From: Choristoneura fumiferana
Taxonomy: Eukaryota > Arthropoda > Insecta > Lepidoptera > Tortricidae
Reading direction: 5' to 3'
Length of the DNA: 64,000 nt
NCBI RefSeq assembly: GCF_025370935.1
Contig: NC_133486.1
Span: forward strand, 1,365,006-1,429,005
Shown here piece after piece: positions 10,777 through 22,180 of the stretch. Within the stretch, counting starts at the first letter, position 1, and each line of letters opens with the position of its first letter. The position numbers were made by a program, and so were the translations under genes. The notes beneath the pieces are model-generated. The model worked only from the letters and a program-made list of their open reading frames with translations. It was not told the origin of the DNA and made no database searches.

Positions 10777-10844
10777 CTCGTATGCCTTCTTGCCATGCTC
10801 CTCATGCTCCTCGTCGTGCTCGGAATGATGCTCATGTCCACCAC
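10777..10844 (-). CDS. His-rich secreted protein, exon 2
   Basis: Short coding exon of 68 bases. The acceptor tctgtgcag supplies two bases that complete the split Gly codon left by exon 1. Twenty-two codons follow (GGHEHHSEHDEEHEEHGKK then AYE) before the donor gtagat, so the exon ends in phase 0. Six of the 22 residues are His and seven are Glu. The exon is isolated in repeat-rich DNA, 23.0 kb from exon 1. Exact phase agreement on both sides and the composition shared with exon 3 are the reasons for calling it. An additional in-phase exon between 1 and 2 cannot be excluded. Confidence 0.82.
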
Positions 10845-11013
10845 CTGCACAGATAATTAAATAATTAAAGATAATCATCAGAAACATACAGCGTTTTTTG
10901 TTAGAACCACAAACTTTGTGGGTAGTACGTAAGTAAACATCCTAATAAGCACACTTCATTGGTTAAAATACACAACTTTAAGATAAGTTCGCCTGTGTAC
11001 ATCATGTTTTAAG

Positions 11014-11147
11014 TACAGTCGAGTTCATAAACAGGTGAGCAAAATTTTGATCAAAATTATCTGAACACGCTTCTACGCCGTTAACAATAGAGTCGTGTTC
11101 AGATATTTTTGATCAAATTCTTGCTCACAAGTTTATGCTCTACTGTA
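11014..11147. mobile_element. TA-flanked MITE
   Basis: Inverted ends TACAGTCGAGTTCATAAAC and GTTTATGCTCTACTGTA, followed inward by GTGAGCAAAATTTTGATCA and its near inverse. About 134 bp including the TAs. Non-coding. Confidence 0.65.
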
Positions 11148-11717
11148 GAATAAAGAAATATGCAAGACAATCCTTTATTTTGTGTCACAGATCCGCTTTT
11201 CTCTCTTACTGAATTTGCTATATAGAAACAACAAAAATTATGGAAATTATAATTCGCATAAAGTATCAAGTAGGCATCAACATACATATGCACACATATA
11301 ATGCACCTATAACTATTAAAAACTTTGTCTTACTAACTTGTTTTTTATTCGGTCGCGTGCATTCGTTTTGTATCAAAACTTAGTAGATTATACAACAAGA
11401 GCATAAAACGAGCCATTTTACCCAAGACGTTCATATAGCCACGTCGAGGAGGAAATGGGTTTAATGCTCGAGTTTCACATTCTGCTTTTCACTTTGATTG
11501 CGAGGAAATGAAATAGCAACAGTGGAAACAATTGTTCACTTACTACGTACTTTTGATTGTTCATGCATCATTAAATATAACTATATTTTTTTAGTTTTAT
11601 TGATCTATTTTTATTGGTTTTAGTTTTATATAAATTAAAAAGTATTAAAGAATAATGTCTGTTTATGTGTGTAACAATTTACATTATGCTCTAGAGCATA
11701 AAAAGTCATTTTATGTC

Positions 11718-11998
11718 AATGAACTAAAATAATTTCCTTGCTCACCCGCGACCTTACGATAGATAAGCTTATGCAAAATATGCGTGTTCATGCAGTTCCT
11801 CCTCCTCCTCCAGTGTAGTGTGGTGGTGGTGATGGATGGGTTTGTGTAATTTGTGTGTTCTTACAGTGTCGAGGTGGAGGAACTGCATGAACACGCATAT
11901 TTTGCATAAGCCTAGCTATCGTAAGGTCGCGGGTGAGCAAGGAAATTATTTTAGTTCATTGATATGGACCTCCGCAAAGTAACGCCCGATTCAATAAA
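11718..11998 (-). mobile_element. Palindromic element Hp2, copy A
   Basis: Flanked by the 12-bp direct repeat TCATTTTATGTC (11706-11717 and 11999-12010). The arms (AATGAACTAAAATAATTTCC, the GCTCACCCGCGACC core, CATGCAGTTCCTCC) pair across a loop at about 11806-11870. The one-sided lead (about 37 nt, TGGACCTCCGCAAAGTAACG and beyond) lies at the right, so the element reads on minus. Confidence 0.75.
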
Positions 11999-12022
11999 TC
12001 ATTTTATGTCGCCTAGATCTAG

Positions 12023-12363
12023 CATAAAAAGCCGTGGCGGCCTAGAAAAAGCCGTGGCGGCCTAGTGGTTTGACCTATCGCCTCTCAAGCAGAGGGTCGT
12101 GGGTTCAAACCCCGGCTCGCACCTCTGAGTTTTTCGAAATTCATGTGCGGAATTACATTTGAAATTTACCACGAGCTTTGCGGTGAAGGAAAACATCGTG
12201 AGGAAACCTGCACAAACCTGCGAAGCAATTCAATGGTGCGTGTGAAGTTCCCAGTCCGCACTGGGCCCGCGTGGGAACTATGGCCCAAGCCCTCTTGTTC
12301 TGAGAGGAGGCCTGTGCCCAGCAGTGGGACGTGTATAGGTTGAGGATGATGATGATGATGATG
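12023..12363 (+). mobile_element. SINE family A, full-length, duplicated head
   Basis: The head GCCGTGGCGGCCTAG occurs twice 20 bp apart (12031 and 12051) with AAAAA before each. The B box GGTTCAAACCCC and a GAT tail are present. An 8-bp AGATCTAG flanks it (12015-12022 and 12364-12371). It lies just beyond Hp2 copy A. Confidence 0.85.
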
Positions 12364-12371
12364 AGATCTAG

Positions 12372-13298
12372 ATTAAATAGGAACTTTACGAGCATGAGAA
12401 GTGAAAAAGATTTTTTTTCATGCTAGAAGCCTGTTAAAGAACGAACGCGTAGCCGGTATCACATTACCATTTTAAAATTTATTTTGTCACACTGTTCCTT
12501 GCTACTCTCTCGAGATGCAAATACAATTTTATAGTAAAATCTGGTTAGAAAGAGCCGTCATAAAGCAGGCGACAGGGTGTCGGGTAATGGAACCTCGAGA
12601 TGTCATGGACATAGAGGCTGCCGGAGGCAATGCAATGCGATAAACGAGTGAGGTCCGAGGAGATATTATCTAGATTAAGAATATATAAAATCTAGCTATT
12701 GAGGGTACTGCGTAGAATATATTTTTTTTTCTTTATTCCAACTCTTTTTTTAGGTTTTGTTTTATTTTATGTTATTACGAGTTTCATATCTTAGTAAGCG
12801 AAAATGAAACCTGTGTGAGAGAGAACCCGCGTACGCGATAGCGATTTCTTTGCTGTGGTGCCGTTTGATCTGTTTGATAAAAATCCCATCAGCCGTTTTT
12901 AAGATGTTAAACTTTAATACCCACACACGATACCTTTTTATTTGTGTCTTATTTAATTTCAAGTTTATTGTATTTGATTTGTTCTATTTACTTAATTGTT
13001 ATTGATTGTATATAGCTTAGGTACTGGACTTGCGTCTGGAATAAAAATATCATTTCATTTTTTCATTATTTCATTTTAATGTTTGTAGCAAGATGAAAAA
13101 TATATATAATACTGAACTGTTACTATACATAAGTTAGAAGTCATGATTTAGTTCTGTGCGACTCGGAATAAATCAACGTCGGCCTTGGACATGAATACTG
13201 TAGCATTTAACCGAAACGTGAAATATTAAATACTCCGGTTTCAATCCCTGTTAGAGAGATTAAAAGCCTTTTCAGTCAAAGTGTAGGTACCAACATTA
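12372..13298. other. Unassigned AT-rich intron DNA
   Basis: No exon or repeat end found; a divergent LINE 3' end with TCATTTCATTTTTTCATT near 13050 is possible. Confidence 0.45.
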
Positions 13299-13306
13299 TG
13301 TTCATT

Positions 13307-14012
13307 CAGAGAGCCTACCATGATCTTTTCATAAACGATCCAAACGCAGAGCAGTTCAATTTAGGCACCTAAACTGAATCGTCGAAATTGGTACCACGAC
13401 GTTTATTTCCAGAGCTGAGTCTCAATGGTAAACAAGTGAATAAACACCGATATGTCTCTGGTCCGAAATGAAACGCTAAGTCGCGAAAGGATGCCGCTAT
13501 ATGCAAACCAAATTTGTATACTAAAACTCTTTATTTTGAAACCATAACTCTAAGTCATTCCTGTTCTTAGCAAACCGCTGTGTTGATTACAAATAAAATG
13601 TTTACGCTGTCACTAATCACGAGTCTTTTCTCACTGAAAAATTAGTTTTATCAATGAGGTGTTAAGAAACACAATGTGACCAATACCTATGAAAGTTTAA
13701 AACTTGAATAAAAGTTTAAAAGTTTCTTGAAATTTCAAAATATTCCAAGTAAAACACTTGAAAATTCCAAAAGAATTTACAAAATGTAACTTTACTGAAT
13801 CGCTAATTTGACACTGAAGCGATTCAATTCCCACTCAAGTTAAGCGTCATGGTGCGAAAACCGCTTGAATGAGATGAATGAAAATGTCTGTATCGCTGTC
13901 GCTGAACCGTGCTTGAACTGATTGCAAAAGTAACGTCGTGGTACGAAACAGCGATGCAGTTCAGTTTAGAGCCTAAACTGAATCGTATTAAAAGAGCGTG
14001 GTAGGCCCCCAG
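13307..14012. mobile_element. hAT-like element, 706 bp
   Basis: Inverted ends CAGAGAGCCTACCATGATC and GAGCGTGGTAGGCCCCCAG. Flanked by TGTTCATT and TGTTCATA (7 of 8). Subterminal inverted similarity includes GTACCACGACGTT. No transposase frame. Confidence 0.6.
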
Positions 14013-14099
14013 TGTTCATATTGTTCTGATATATTTGTTATCTCATGTCTTCTTATTGTAATTTTACTGTAGGTAGTTGTAAGTAGTTAATAATAATAA

Positions 14100-14175
14100 T
14101 TAATATCACGGGACACTTGACACCAATTGACCTAGTCCCATAATAAGCAAAACTTTGTGTTATGGGTCATATCAT
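14100..14175 (-). mobile_element. SINE family D, tail fragment
   Basis: ATCACGGGACACTTGACACC, AATTGACCTAGTCCCA, inverse of the family tail. Confidence 0.6.
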
Positions 14176-14394
14176 GACATATGACATATGACTCATATGT
14201 AGCCAGGGATAATAAAAAAAAAAATGAAAAAGCCTTATCCTTAAGAATAGTTTACATTTTTGACTTATTAGTATGTTTTATTGTAAATGTGCTAGTGAAT
14301 TATTTTTCTAATGTTTTTTGTAAGTATTGTTAATTTTGTTTTGTTTTGTTTGGATATAACTGCGGTCGCCAACCCGCCTGCCAAGCATGACGAC

Positions 14395-14498
14395 TAAGGC
14401 ATTTTCCCCCCAAGGTATAAAGATGAGTGGAGAGCCTTGGGGGAGGCCTATGTCCAGCAGTGGACGTCTTTCGGCTGACATGATGATGATGATGATGT
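14395..14498 (+). mobile_element. RTE-like LINE 3' tail
   Basis: GAGTGGAGAGCCTTGGGGG, GTCCAGCAGTGGACGTC, then (GAT)n; the same end as at 40640-40838. Confidence 0.7.
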
Positions 14499-14609
14499 TA
14501 TTTTTTGTTGTTTAATATATTTATTTTTATTGCACATAAATTTATTTACACAGCATTACAGTTATTACTAATACACTGTGAAACTACATTAAAATATATT
14601 AATTTTTGC

Positions 14610-14675
14610 AAGAACCCCCCTACAGGTGAAGGCCTCCTCCAAAGTAAGCCAGTTCTCTCTTGATTGGACTATGTA
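14610..14675 (-). repeat. LINE 3' fragment
   Basis: GCAAGAACCCCCCTACAGGTG, GGCCTCCTCCAAAGTAAGCC; short relative of 55460-55672. Confidence 0.5.
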
Positions 14676-14684
14676 GCCACGGAT

Positions 14685-14836
14685 AAACATGCTTAAATAT
14701 ATTAAGCTTAGACAACCAAGAATCGAGAACAATCATTCGTATTTTTATAAAAGTATCTGCCTGAACTGGGGATTCAAACCGCGACATCTAGCTTCGTAGT
14801 CAGGTTCTCTAACCACTTGGCCATCCGGTCGTCAGT
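14685..14836 (-). mobile_element. SINE family D, 5' part
   Basis: Inverse of GACGACCGGATGGCCAAGTG and the B box (GGGGATTCAAACCGC on plus). The tail is missing. Confidence 0.7.
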
Positions 14837-14942
14837 TATTAATATTGTCAACAGTTTTTTTGAAGGAGAATTTACTCAAAGTTTGATTAGGTAATAGTTA
14901 GCTTGACTTTTGAATACGAAAATTTGCACCATCTGTCTAAAA

Positions 14943-15158
14943 CAGTGATGGGCAAAGTACGGCCTGCGGGCCAACTCCGACCCGCGAAGGGATTTAATCC
15001 GGCCCGCCGACGTTCCTGCAAAGTATATGGCCAGCGATAGGCAATGATTATGTATGACAAAAACATAAAAAATATTAAATAGAACGGTGTAATTCCGAGG
15101 CTCCTCTAAAATATGTCTAACTTTCTTGCCCCCCATGAAGAAAGTTTGCCCACCATTG
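14943..15158. mobile_element. hAT-like MITE
   Basis: A perfect 8-bp duplication GTCTAAAA (14935-14942 and 15159-15166) flanks TIRs CAGTGATGGGCAAAGT and GTTTGCCCACCATTG. 216 bp, no transposase. Confidence 0.8.
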
Positions 15159-15312
15159 GTCTAAAACCACGTATGTATTTACTTATAATTCTCCGAAAAA
15201 ACAATCAAAACACGGAAAAAAAAGAATCGTAGACAGTAAATATGTGTTATCAAAGCTGAGCAAAGCCGTGAGCGAAAACTAGTGTAGAATAAACTAACGG
15301 ACTAAAATCATT

Positions 15313-15420
15313 CCAGCCCTAAATACGTCCCACTGCTGGGCCACCTCTCAGAATGAGAAAGCTTGGGCCGCAATTCCCATATGCGCCCAGTGCGGATCAG
15401 GAACTACATACACACCATTG
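15313..15420 (-). mobile_element. SINE family A, 3' fragment
   Basis: CCAGCCCTAAATACGTCCC, CTGCTGGGCCACCTCTC and GCGCCCAGTGCGGAT, inverse of the family tail. It abuts a family F copy at 15424. Confidence 0.65.
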
Positions 15421-15423
15421 AGT

Positions 15424-15863
15424 TGAGAAAATACAAATTGAAACATATAGATGCGCAGAAAAATCATAAAAATAGACCAGCGCTGGGAATCGAACCCAGG
15501 ATTCCGTGCTGCGTGCTATGCCGCTACACCACCACTGGACAGGAGTACAGACACAAATTTCTCCTATGCACCACATATCTTAGCTTGTTTGTTTCTTATT
15601 TAATCACTTAACCAGCGACATCTATGCTTTAGCCCTCATCGAGAAACTTTCAGCACCCCATCGGAACTTACCGCTCACCCGGACGCTACATAGCGACATC
15701 TCTTGTCTTGGACCTGGGTTCGATTCCCAGCACTGGTCTGTTTTTCTGTGCATCTATGTTTCAGTTTGTAATTTCGATGTGGATTTTACGGGATCACCGT
15801 AAAAGTAACAAAATTTGGTGTTGAAACAAAAAATACAAAAAGACTCCAAAAACCAATCTTAAC
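15424..15863. mobile_element. SINE family F, inverted pair
   Basis: A minus copy (15424 on, tRNA-like part about 15478-15545) is followed by its interior and then a plus-oriented tRNA 3' end and tail (GGTTCGATTCCCAGC to CAGTTTGTAATTT). Both ends therefore carry the tail, as a foldback. Confidence 0.65.
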
Positions 15864-15876
15864 TTTGAGCTAGTTT

Positions 15877-16282
15877 TTTTTTTTTATTGTAGCTTCGCGC
15901 TCTTGGCGCATTTAGCCAAACGGGGAAACGGAATTAGATAAGGGAAATGCGTAAGGATCGGAATTTAGAAAAATGGGTTGGAAAAGATCAGGAAGGGTAA
16001 AAGATAAATAATAATTTTTATATTGTTATGAGATAGAAATGTATATAGAGCTTAAATATATATAAAGGAATTATCATTAATTACAAGGAGGGATGGAACA
16101 GATACGGAAACGGAACGCCAAGGAGTGACAGCTGTTGTAGAAATGAGGAACGATCATAAAGTTGACAGGCGAGGATTATGTGATTAAGATCACAGGGGAC
16201 AGCTCCACATTCACATGCCGAGCTGTCCACTATGCCCAATCTCGCAAGATGTTGGGGTGTGCAAACATGCCCCATTCGCATG
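15877..16282 (-). pseudogene. R1/jockey-like LINE, 5'-truncated insertion
   Basis: Minus-strand frame 16281-16081 (HVCTPQHLARLGIVDSSACE, CGAVPCDLNHIILACQL) matches the C-terminal His/Cys-rich end of R1/jockey-type ORF2. The 3' UTR follows and ends in an A run (T run on plus at 15874-15885). A perfect 13-bp duplication TTTGAGCTAGTTT (15864-15876, 16283-16295) shows a single truncated insertion. Confidence 0.75.
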
Positions 16283-17034
16283 TTTGAGCTAGTTTATAAA
16301 GCAATATAAATACGAACCTTTCAACAGATCTGTATTTCGCATATCTAAGTAAATGGTTCCAACGGAACACCAGCGTCGGCCGCAAGGCTGACATTATTGC
16401 TGAGTTCGGACCATTTCAGATTTCCGTGTTTCTTTTTCTCTACTTTTTAAATGTCACGAATAAATGTTTTTCTTTCTTTCTTTTCTTTTTATACGGTAAT
16501 CGTACAAGTGCTCGTCGCTGTCCCAAAAGTTGGCATAACCTTATGTCATTAGCTATAGAGATGACGGCAGGGTGTCGTCTATCGGGTATTAGCGTGTCGA
16601 GCACTGGGACGTTTACTTTATGCATTTCGAAAATGGAATGGAAACTGGATTTGAACACACAATTCTCTTGCTTGCTGTGTTTCTCCAAATCCATCGCACC
16701 AAATTACCCTTCGCACTTCAACTTGCACTTTCCATTTTCACACTTTCATTCCAATATGATTAAATTATCGCGCGGATTGGATCTAATTATGATTATGTAA
16801 GTGATGGTTTGTTGCGCAAGCGCCGGGTTAGGTAGGCTTTAAGGGCACGGGGCCGATTTTTAGGGTTCCGTAGTCTTACTTACTTTACGTAGAGAGGTCA
16901 ATCTTCGAATCCAACTCGAATGGGCTGCGTTTGGGAAATTACGCAACGTCTTTTGTCCATAATACGTCAGTGTCTTAAGACGAAAGTCTTTAACTAGTGT
17001 GTGTTGCTAGTGATGACAGATCCGAGTCGTGGTG

Positions 17035-17145
17035 CTTCACTATAGGTCTTATAAATAGGCTCAGAGTTGCTCAGCGAGCTATGAGAGCTATGCTCGGGGT
17101 TTCTCTACGGGATCGAATCAGAAATGATGAAGAATGATGATGTTG
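17035..17145 (+). pseudogene. RTE-like LINE fragment
   Basis: Plus-strand reading LRVAQRAMRAMLGVSLRDRI is a conserved RTE-like reverse-transcriptase segment; only about 100 bp remain. Confidence 0.55.
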
Positions 17146-17793
17146 AATATTACTTAAGCTGTCGTGGGACATATTTAAAAAAATATACGAAAATAAGAAG
17201 AGAAGGGAAAAAAAATACAGGATCTTTCTAAAAGGTCGAAACTAGTCGGACCGTTTCTGAATTATAATCGTAAGTCTGTAACGCTTAATTTTGCATTTTT
17301 TTGCGTAGTCTTTCTAGGAATAGGGTATTTGAAAACTCATCAAATTGGCACGCCTGTATTCTGATATATAAAATTCTCGTGTCACAGTGTTTGTGACCAA
17401 ACTCCTAAAAACGGCTCGACCGATTTTTATGTTTTTTTTTTGTTTGTATTCGGTCGCGGGCAACAGCTAGTAAATGTTATAAAAATATTGATGTACAGTC
17501 AATGTTTAGCGATGAAAACATTAAATAAATCTTAGAATGACTTTTAAATCTCGGATGTGCGGACTTATTCACCTTTAGTGTACGAATTTAACGCTAACTG
17601 GACCGTTCCAGAAAACTCGGAACCATTGTAGGATCACTATGTTGTCCGTCTGTATGTCTGCTCGTCCGTCAGTACCCTTTTTCTCGGAAACGCTTTGAAT
17701 TTATAGCTTTAATTAATATCAAATATCTACTCAGGTCTCAGGAAAAATAAAACAAATTTCTAATTCATCGCAATCCACATACACGATATACAG

Positions 17794-18232
17794 TCATTTA
17801 AAAATGTGTTTTCTTTCATACAAACCAGAGCCAGCGCCATAACTTACGTACTTCCACTTGCCACGATTCTGGCATACAACTCTCGCTTCCTCTACATTCA
17901 TCAATCTTTTCATGCATGCACGTCGGTTTAGAGTACTCCTGACCCGACCTTTCTTGAGAACGTCCCCGATTTGATCGTGGTACGTTCGTCTAGGCCTTCC
18001 TCTCCCAACGTTCCCATTCACGCTCGTCTTATAGATCTGCTTAGTCAATCTGTTTTCATTCATTCTCTCAACATGCCCAAACCATCCAAGCATCCCTTTC
18101 TCAATCCGTGTGAATATACCTTCATTTACACCACAGCGTTCCCTTATCGCACTATTTCTAATTCTGTCACTAATTTCACACCTAACATGCTTCTTAACGC
18201 TCTCATTTCTTTGCCGGTTGTCCTAGAAACTT
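17794..18232 (-). pseudogene. LINE reverse-transcriptase C-terminal fragment
   Basis: The open minus frame can be read upstream of the first Met at 18093 to about 18232 (KKHVRCEISDRIRNSAI), then GWFGHVERMNENRLTKQIYK and GRGRPRRTYHDQI, ending with a shifted tail. This is the well-known C-terminal signature of insect non-LTR elements. 5'-truncated remnant. Confidence 0.7.
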
Positions 18233-18239
18233 GAAATTT

Positions 18240-18398
18240 GGTATAAAGGTACTCGTAGCTCTGTCTGTCTGTAAATGAACACACAGCGTAAATTTTGTTA
18301 AGGAGACGGTCTCTACTTACACTGAATATTCATAGATACCTACAAATTTGTACAGAACCCTCGGTGTGCAAGTCCGACTCGCACTTTCCTGGTTTTTA
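18240..18398 (+). repeat. Dispersed repeat of the R3b group, end
   Basis: GTACTCGTAGCTCTGTCTG, AGAACCCTCGGTGTGCAAGTC and CGACTCGCACTTTCCTGG. Confidence 0.45.
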
Positions 18399-18606
18399 TA
18401 AAATACATAACCTTGCCATGCTTCTCTCATTTGCATAAAAAACGAACATTTTGTAATCTATCGAGTTAAAAACAAACGACACCAAATATTCGAATCGACA
18501 CCGCGAAGAACTTATTTGTGAAAACCACAAGTGAGACGAATGCGTTTTACGCATCGCTGCACCCTTTGAGAATCGATTAAAGACGTCGATTGGGAACTGG
18601 TTAAAG

Positions 18607-19367
18607 CAGGGTTTCCCAAACTTTTTCAGTTTGCACCGCAATTATACGCTTAGTAAGGCAAACCTTGGCTTCGCTTGGCTTATGGATTTGTAATGTAAAT
18701 TGAATTCAATCTTATTTCATTTTATTCATCATTTTCATTTACATTTCTTAGGCCTCTAGGTTGGCAACGCATCTGCAATACACCTGGTGTTGCAGATGTT
18801 TATGGGCGGTAGTATTCTCTTACCATCAGGAGACCCACTTGCTCGTTTGCCTTCCTGTCGTATAAAAAAAAATGCTATTTGATTTCTAATTAATTGTTAT
18901 TGATTGTTTTTACGGACTTACGTCTGAAATACATATCATTTCATTTTTATTTAATTTTATCGGTGATTTTTGGTAATTCGGTGATACATTTTGTTTCTTA
19001 TTATCTTACTGCTGTCAGTTTTGATGTTGATCGAGTTGGCAGAGATTTAATTGCTTGCATTTCTCCATTGTGAGCTCAGCGTAAGATTATAACGCAGTAT
19101 CACCAAATGTGACCCCTGATGTGATGATCACGACCACTCTGCCAAGAGTGAGACGACCAAGAAGAGGGAGAGATCACTAAATCACCAAGTATCACCGATA
19201 AGAAATGGTTTGCCTTATTTCGCCACGGCACCTTTGCAGCTAGAGACTAAGTGGAAATAAGCAATGATGATTTTCATCAGATTGCTTAACTCTCCGGAGT
19301 AACAGGAGCCACACTCGGCGCACCAGGGCGCGCTAAGGCGCCGCGGCGCACAGTTTGAGAGTCCCTG
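18607..19367. mobile_element. hAT-like element with nested SINE-like insertion
   Basis: TIRs CAGGGTTTCCCAAACT and AGTTTGAGAGTCCCTG. The imperfect 8-bp flank is GGTTAAAG at the left and GGTTAGTT at the right. A family B fragment (18747-18872) sits inside. No long frame. Confidence 0.7.
18747..18872 (+). mobile_element. Element family B, 3' part
   Basis: CTTAGGCCTCTAGGTTGGC, GTTGCAGATGTTTATGGGCG, TCTTACCATCAGGAGACCC and a terminal A run. Nested in the hAT-like element at 18607. Confidence 0.75.
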
Positions 19368-19574
19368 GGTTAGTTCTAAAAATTAATTTGTTGTTCCGTT
19401 ACTTCTCTTTTTGTCCGACCACGAGTTCCGACTAAATAAAAAGTAAAGACAATATTCTGCAAACAATGAAGGTCGTCTAATACCCACTTCTCGGGTATCG
19501 GTTTCGTTTCGTGTCGGATGTCGGTCATTTCTATAGAAAATCGGTGTCGGGCAAGTATAAATAGCTTCACACAT

Positions 19575-19808
19575 AACCTGACCAACAAAAAGTTGGAACA
19601 CCTGCGACATTGTCACTTCAAAGTTCAATATCTCAAAAATAGCTGAACCGATTTTGATAAAACATGTCTAAGAACCATCGCTAGAAAATTTGCTTTCAAA
19701 GAAAAAAACCGCATTCAAATCGGTTCACTCGTTTAACAGCTAAGGTGCCACAGACACACATAGCGGTCAAACTTATAACACCCGTCTTTTTGCGTCGGGG
19801 GTTAAAAA
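19575..19808 (-). repeat. Dispersed repeat R4
   Basis: AAGTTCAATATCTCAAAAAT, CATGTCTAAGAACCATCGC, CACACATAGCGGTCAAAC, GTCTTTTTGCGTCGGGGG. Non-coding; class not assigned. Confidence 0.65.
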
Positions 19809-20164
19809 TAAACCCATGTACTTGTACTATAACTTATTCTGTGCTAGTACCTAGGTTAAGGTTAAATAGGAGAGAAAGGAGTAAAAGGTTTATTATTTTT
19901 TGCTTTTCAGTTTTTTCGGCGGTTTAAGTCACCCTATCAATCAATCAATCATTTATTGTCAGAAAGTGATTGATTACATAAATGGTAACAATTGCATTGA
20001 AGTTCGTCACAATCAGCCAGTATATGGCGCACAATATTCGGCAGATACGCTAATACGCTCATTATATGTCATTGAATCATTGAAATTGAAGAAAAATAAA
20101 AATAATAATAATCAAGATTTAGAATACTAAATAATAACATTAACAATAATAATAGAAAATGTCA

Positions 20165-20460
20165 ATGTCACGTACTGAACATGCCGTGCTATATCTGCAA
20201 GTTGAAGTGGCAATGGGCGGGCCACATCGCTCGAAGGACAGAACCAAAGACTACAGTATATATAGGGAGAGACAGAACCGTCGGGGAGAAAAGGAAGACA
20301 AAGCGTTGGTGTCCCACTAGGTGGACGGACTGCTGACTACTGGTGAGAGTTGGCGGCAAACGGTAGATGTATTTAAGTGGCGAGTTGTCATTCATTGTGG
20401 CGTTCTAAAGGAGAACTCTTTGTTCAGCAGTGGACGTCCTCCAGCTGATGATAAGTGAGA
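20165..20460 (+). pseudogene. RTE-like LINE, C-terminal fragment
   Basis: Plus reading LKWQWAGHIARRTEPKTT, RWTDC then stops, ending in CAGCAGTGGACGTCCTCCAG. Frame broken. Confidence 0.6.
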
Positions 20461-20785
20461 TGTTTCCGACTTGCTCTGAACCACCATACATGTGGACGTC
20501 TGACTTACAATATTGTTCTATGCAAGAATTTAATTCCGCTCTCAATGAGGTATTCGCACTAATACAGCTGATGATTTCAAAATATGACTACAGATGCGAA
20601 AAAAATAATTCTAGATAGAATTAATGAAAGAAGAATGAAAGAATTTATTTGAAATATAACAAGGTTACAATTTAGATTCATCGGCGGACTCCGCACTAGA
20701 CTCTGGGCCTGTATCGCGGAGACCAGAGAATTTACAATTTACAGCAGTTACTTAAGTAATTGAACTACTTAATACTAAATAGAAA

Positions 20786-21002
20786 TAGAGTTGTGGATAA
20801 CGCTCATTTCGAGTCTTAACTAAAGACTCGAACCCTTAAGACTCCAGAGTCTTACAGACTCGACTATATTTGAGAATTAAATTGGCTTATTTTATGGGTA
20901 TGGATGCAAGAAACTGCCTTTGCGGCCTTTGAGTCGTTAAGCCTCCAGAGTCTTTAGGGTTTGAGTCTTTAAGCCTCGAAATGAGCGTTTTTCACAACAC
21001 TA
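20786..21002. mobile_element. Foldback MITE, possibly hAT-like
   Basis: Inverted ends of about 30 bp share TAG-GTTGTG and AACGCTCATTTCGAG. GACTC-rich subterminal repeats lie inside (ACTCCAGAGTCTT twice). The duplication is not clear. Confidence 0.6.
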
Positions 21003-21540
21003 ATTCTAGATCTAGCTCATGCTTAGCAAGACCTAGCGCAACCGCTTGAAAAATCTAGTCTAGTGAAGAAATCTCATCAACACACCAAATCATAGTAAGG
21101 CCTTGGAGAAATGTCGCAAGTACTACTTGTCGCAAGTACAACGTATCTAAATCTCCTTGCAAATCAATATTAACCTATTCCTTAACACTGTGGTAATCTG
21201 GCACTAATTGGTGTTTAGATTGTTTTTTTTGCCGACACTTGGCCTTTGTTAGGGGTCTGGTTGTGAAGGGCCAAGTTGTTAATTAAGCACGCTTTTCTTC
21301 GGTAATGAGATGTTACGTTACGACAGTAGAGCTCGGCGTCGGCCGTTTATGGTTAATAGGAGCGGTAAAATACGGCAAAGGAGCAATGTCTTTGAGTTTT
21401 GTTGTGAAGAAAGCGTGGGATTTTTGGAATAGAAATTTAGATGTGGTGCAAGTACCGATGTATTACGAATAATATGTATAAATAGGTGCTTAATAAAAAG
21501 GAAGACCGTTCCGAAACAATTTGTAGATATGTTCTTCCAA

Positions 21541-21935
21541 TTAAGATTGGTTTTTTGGTATCTTTTTGTAATTTTTATTTCAATTCCAAATTTTTTACTT
21601 GTACGGTCATCCGTAGACCCTAAATTGAAAATACAAACTGAAATATAGATAAAAAAAATTGGAATTGAAATAAAAAAGTGCAAAAAGATTCCAAAAAACC
21701 AATCTTAATTTGATTGCTTAATAACGATATCTCTTGTCCGGGTGAGCGGTTAGTTCCAATGGAGTGCCGAAAGTTCTCGATGAGGGCTACGGTATAGATG
21801 TCGCTAGCGTCACTGCTTAAGTGGCTAAATAAGAAACAAACAAGCTGAGATATGTGGTGCATAGGGGAAATTCGTGTCTGTACCGTTGTCCAGCAGTGGT
21901 ATAGCGGTGCACGTGGCACGGAATGCCGAGGACCT
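21541..21935. mobile_element. SINE family F, diverged
   Basis: GATTGGTTTTTTGGTATC, AAAATACAAACTGAAATATAG and an interior GTGAGCGGTTAGTTCC. The tRNA-like region from 21885 is degraded. Confidence 0.55.
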
Positions 21936-22049
21936 GGGTCCGACGTTCAACAAGTTCAACGTTGAGTAGATGGAACGAGTAAATGTATGTAAACTGCTTT
22001 TTACATGTAACAGTTTTATGAATACGATGAAAGGATCATGCGAGCAGAG

Positions 22050-22180
22050 CGGTGGCGCGCAATGCGCGTGTTGCAGCAGCCGCCGAGTCGCGTTGCTCCT
22101 AAGAAGAAGGATTAGCCCGAAACATGTCGAGCTAAACTCGATTTAAGATGTGAGTTATAAGGGTCAATATCATTTAATAC
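22050..22180 (+). mobile_element. Palindromic element Hp1, right-half fragment
   Basis: Right half including the GC-rich inner arm (GTGTTGCAGCAGCCGCCGAG), then the GAAACATGTCGAGC core and GAGTTATAAGGGTCAATAT. The left arm is missing. Confidence 0.65.
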
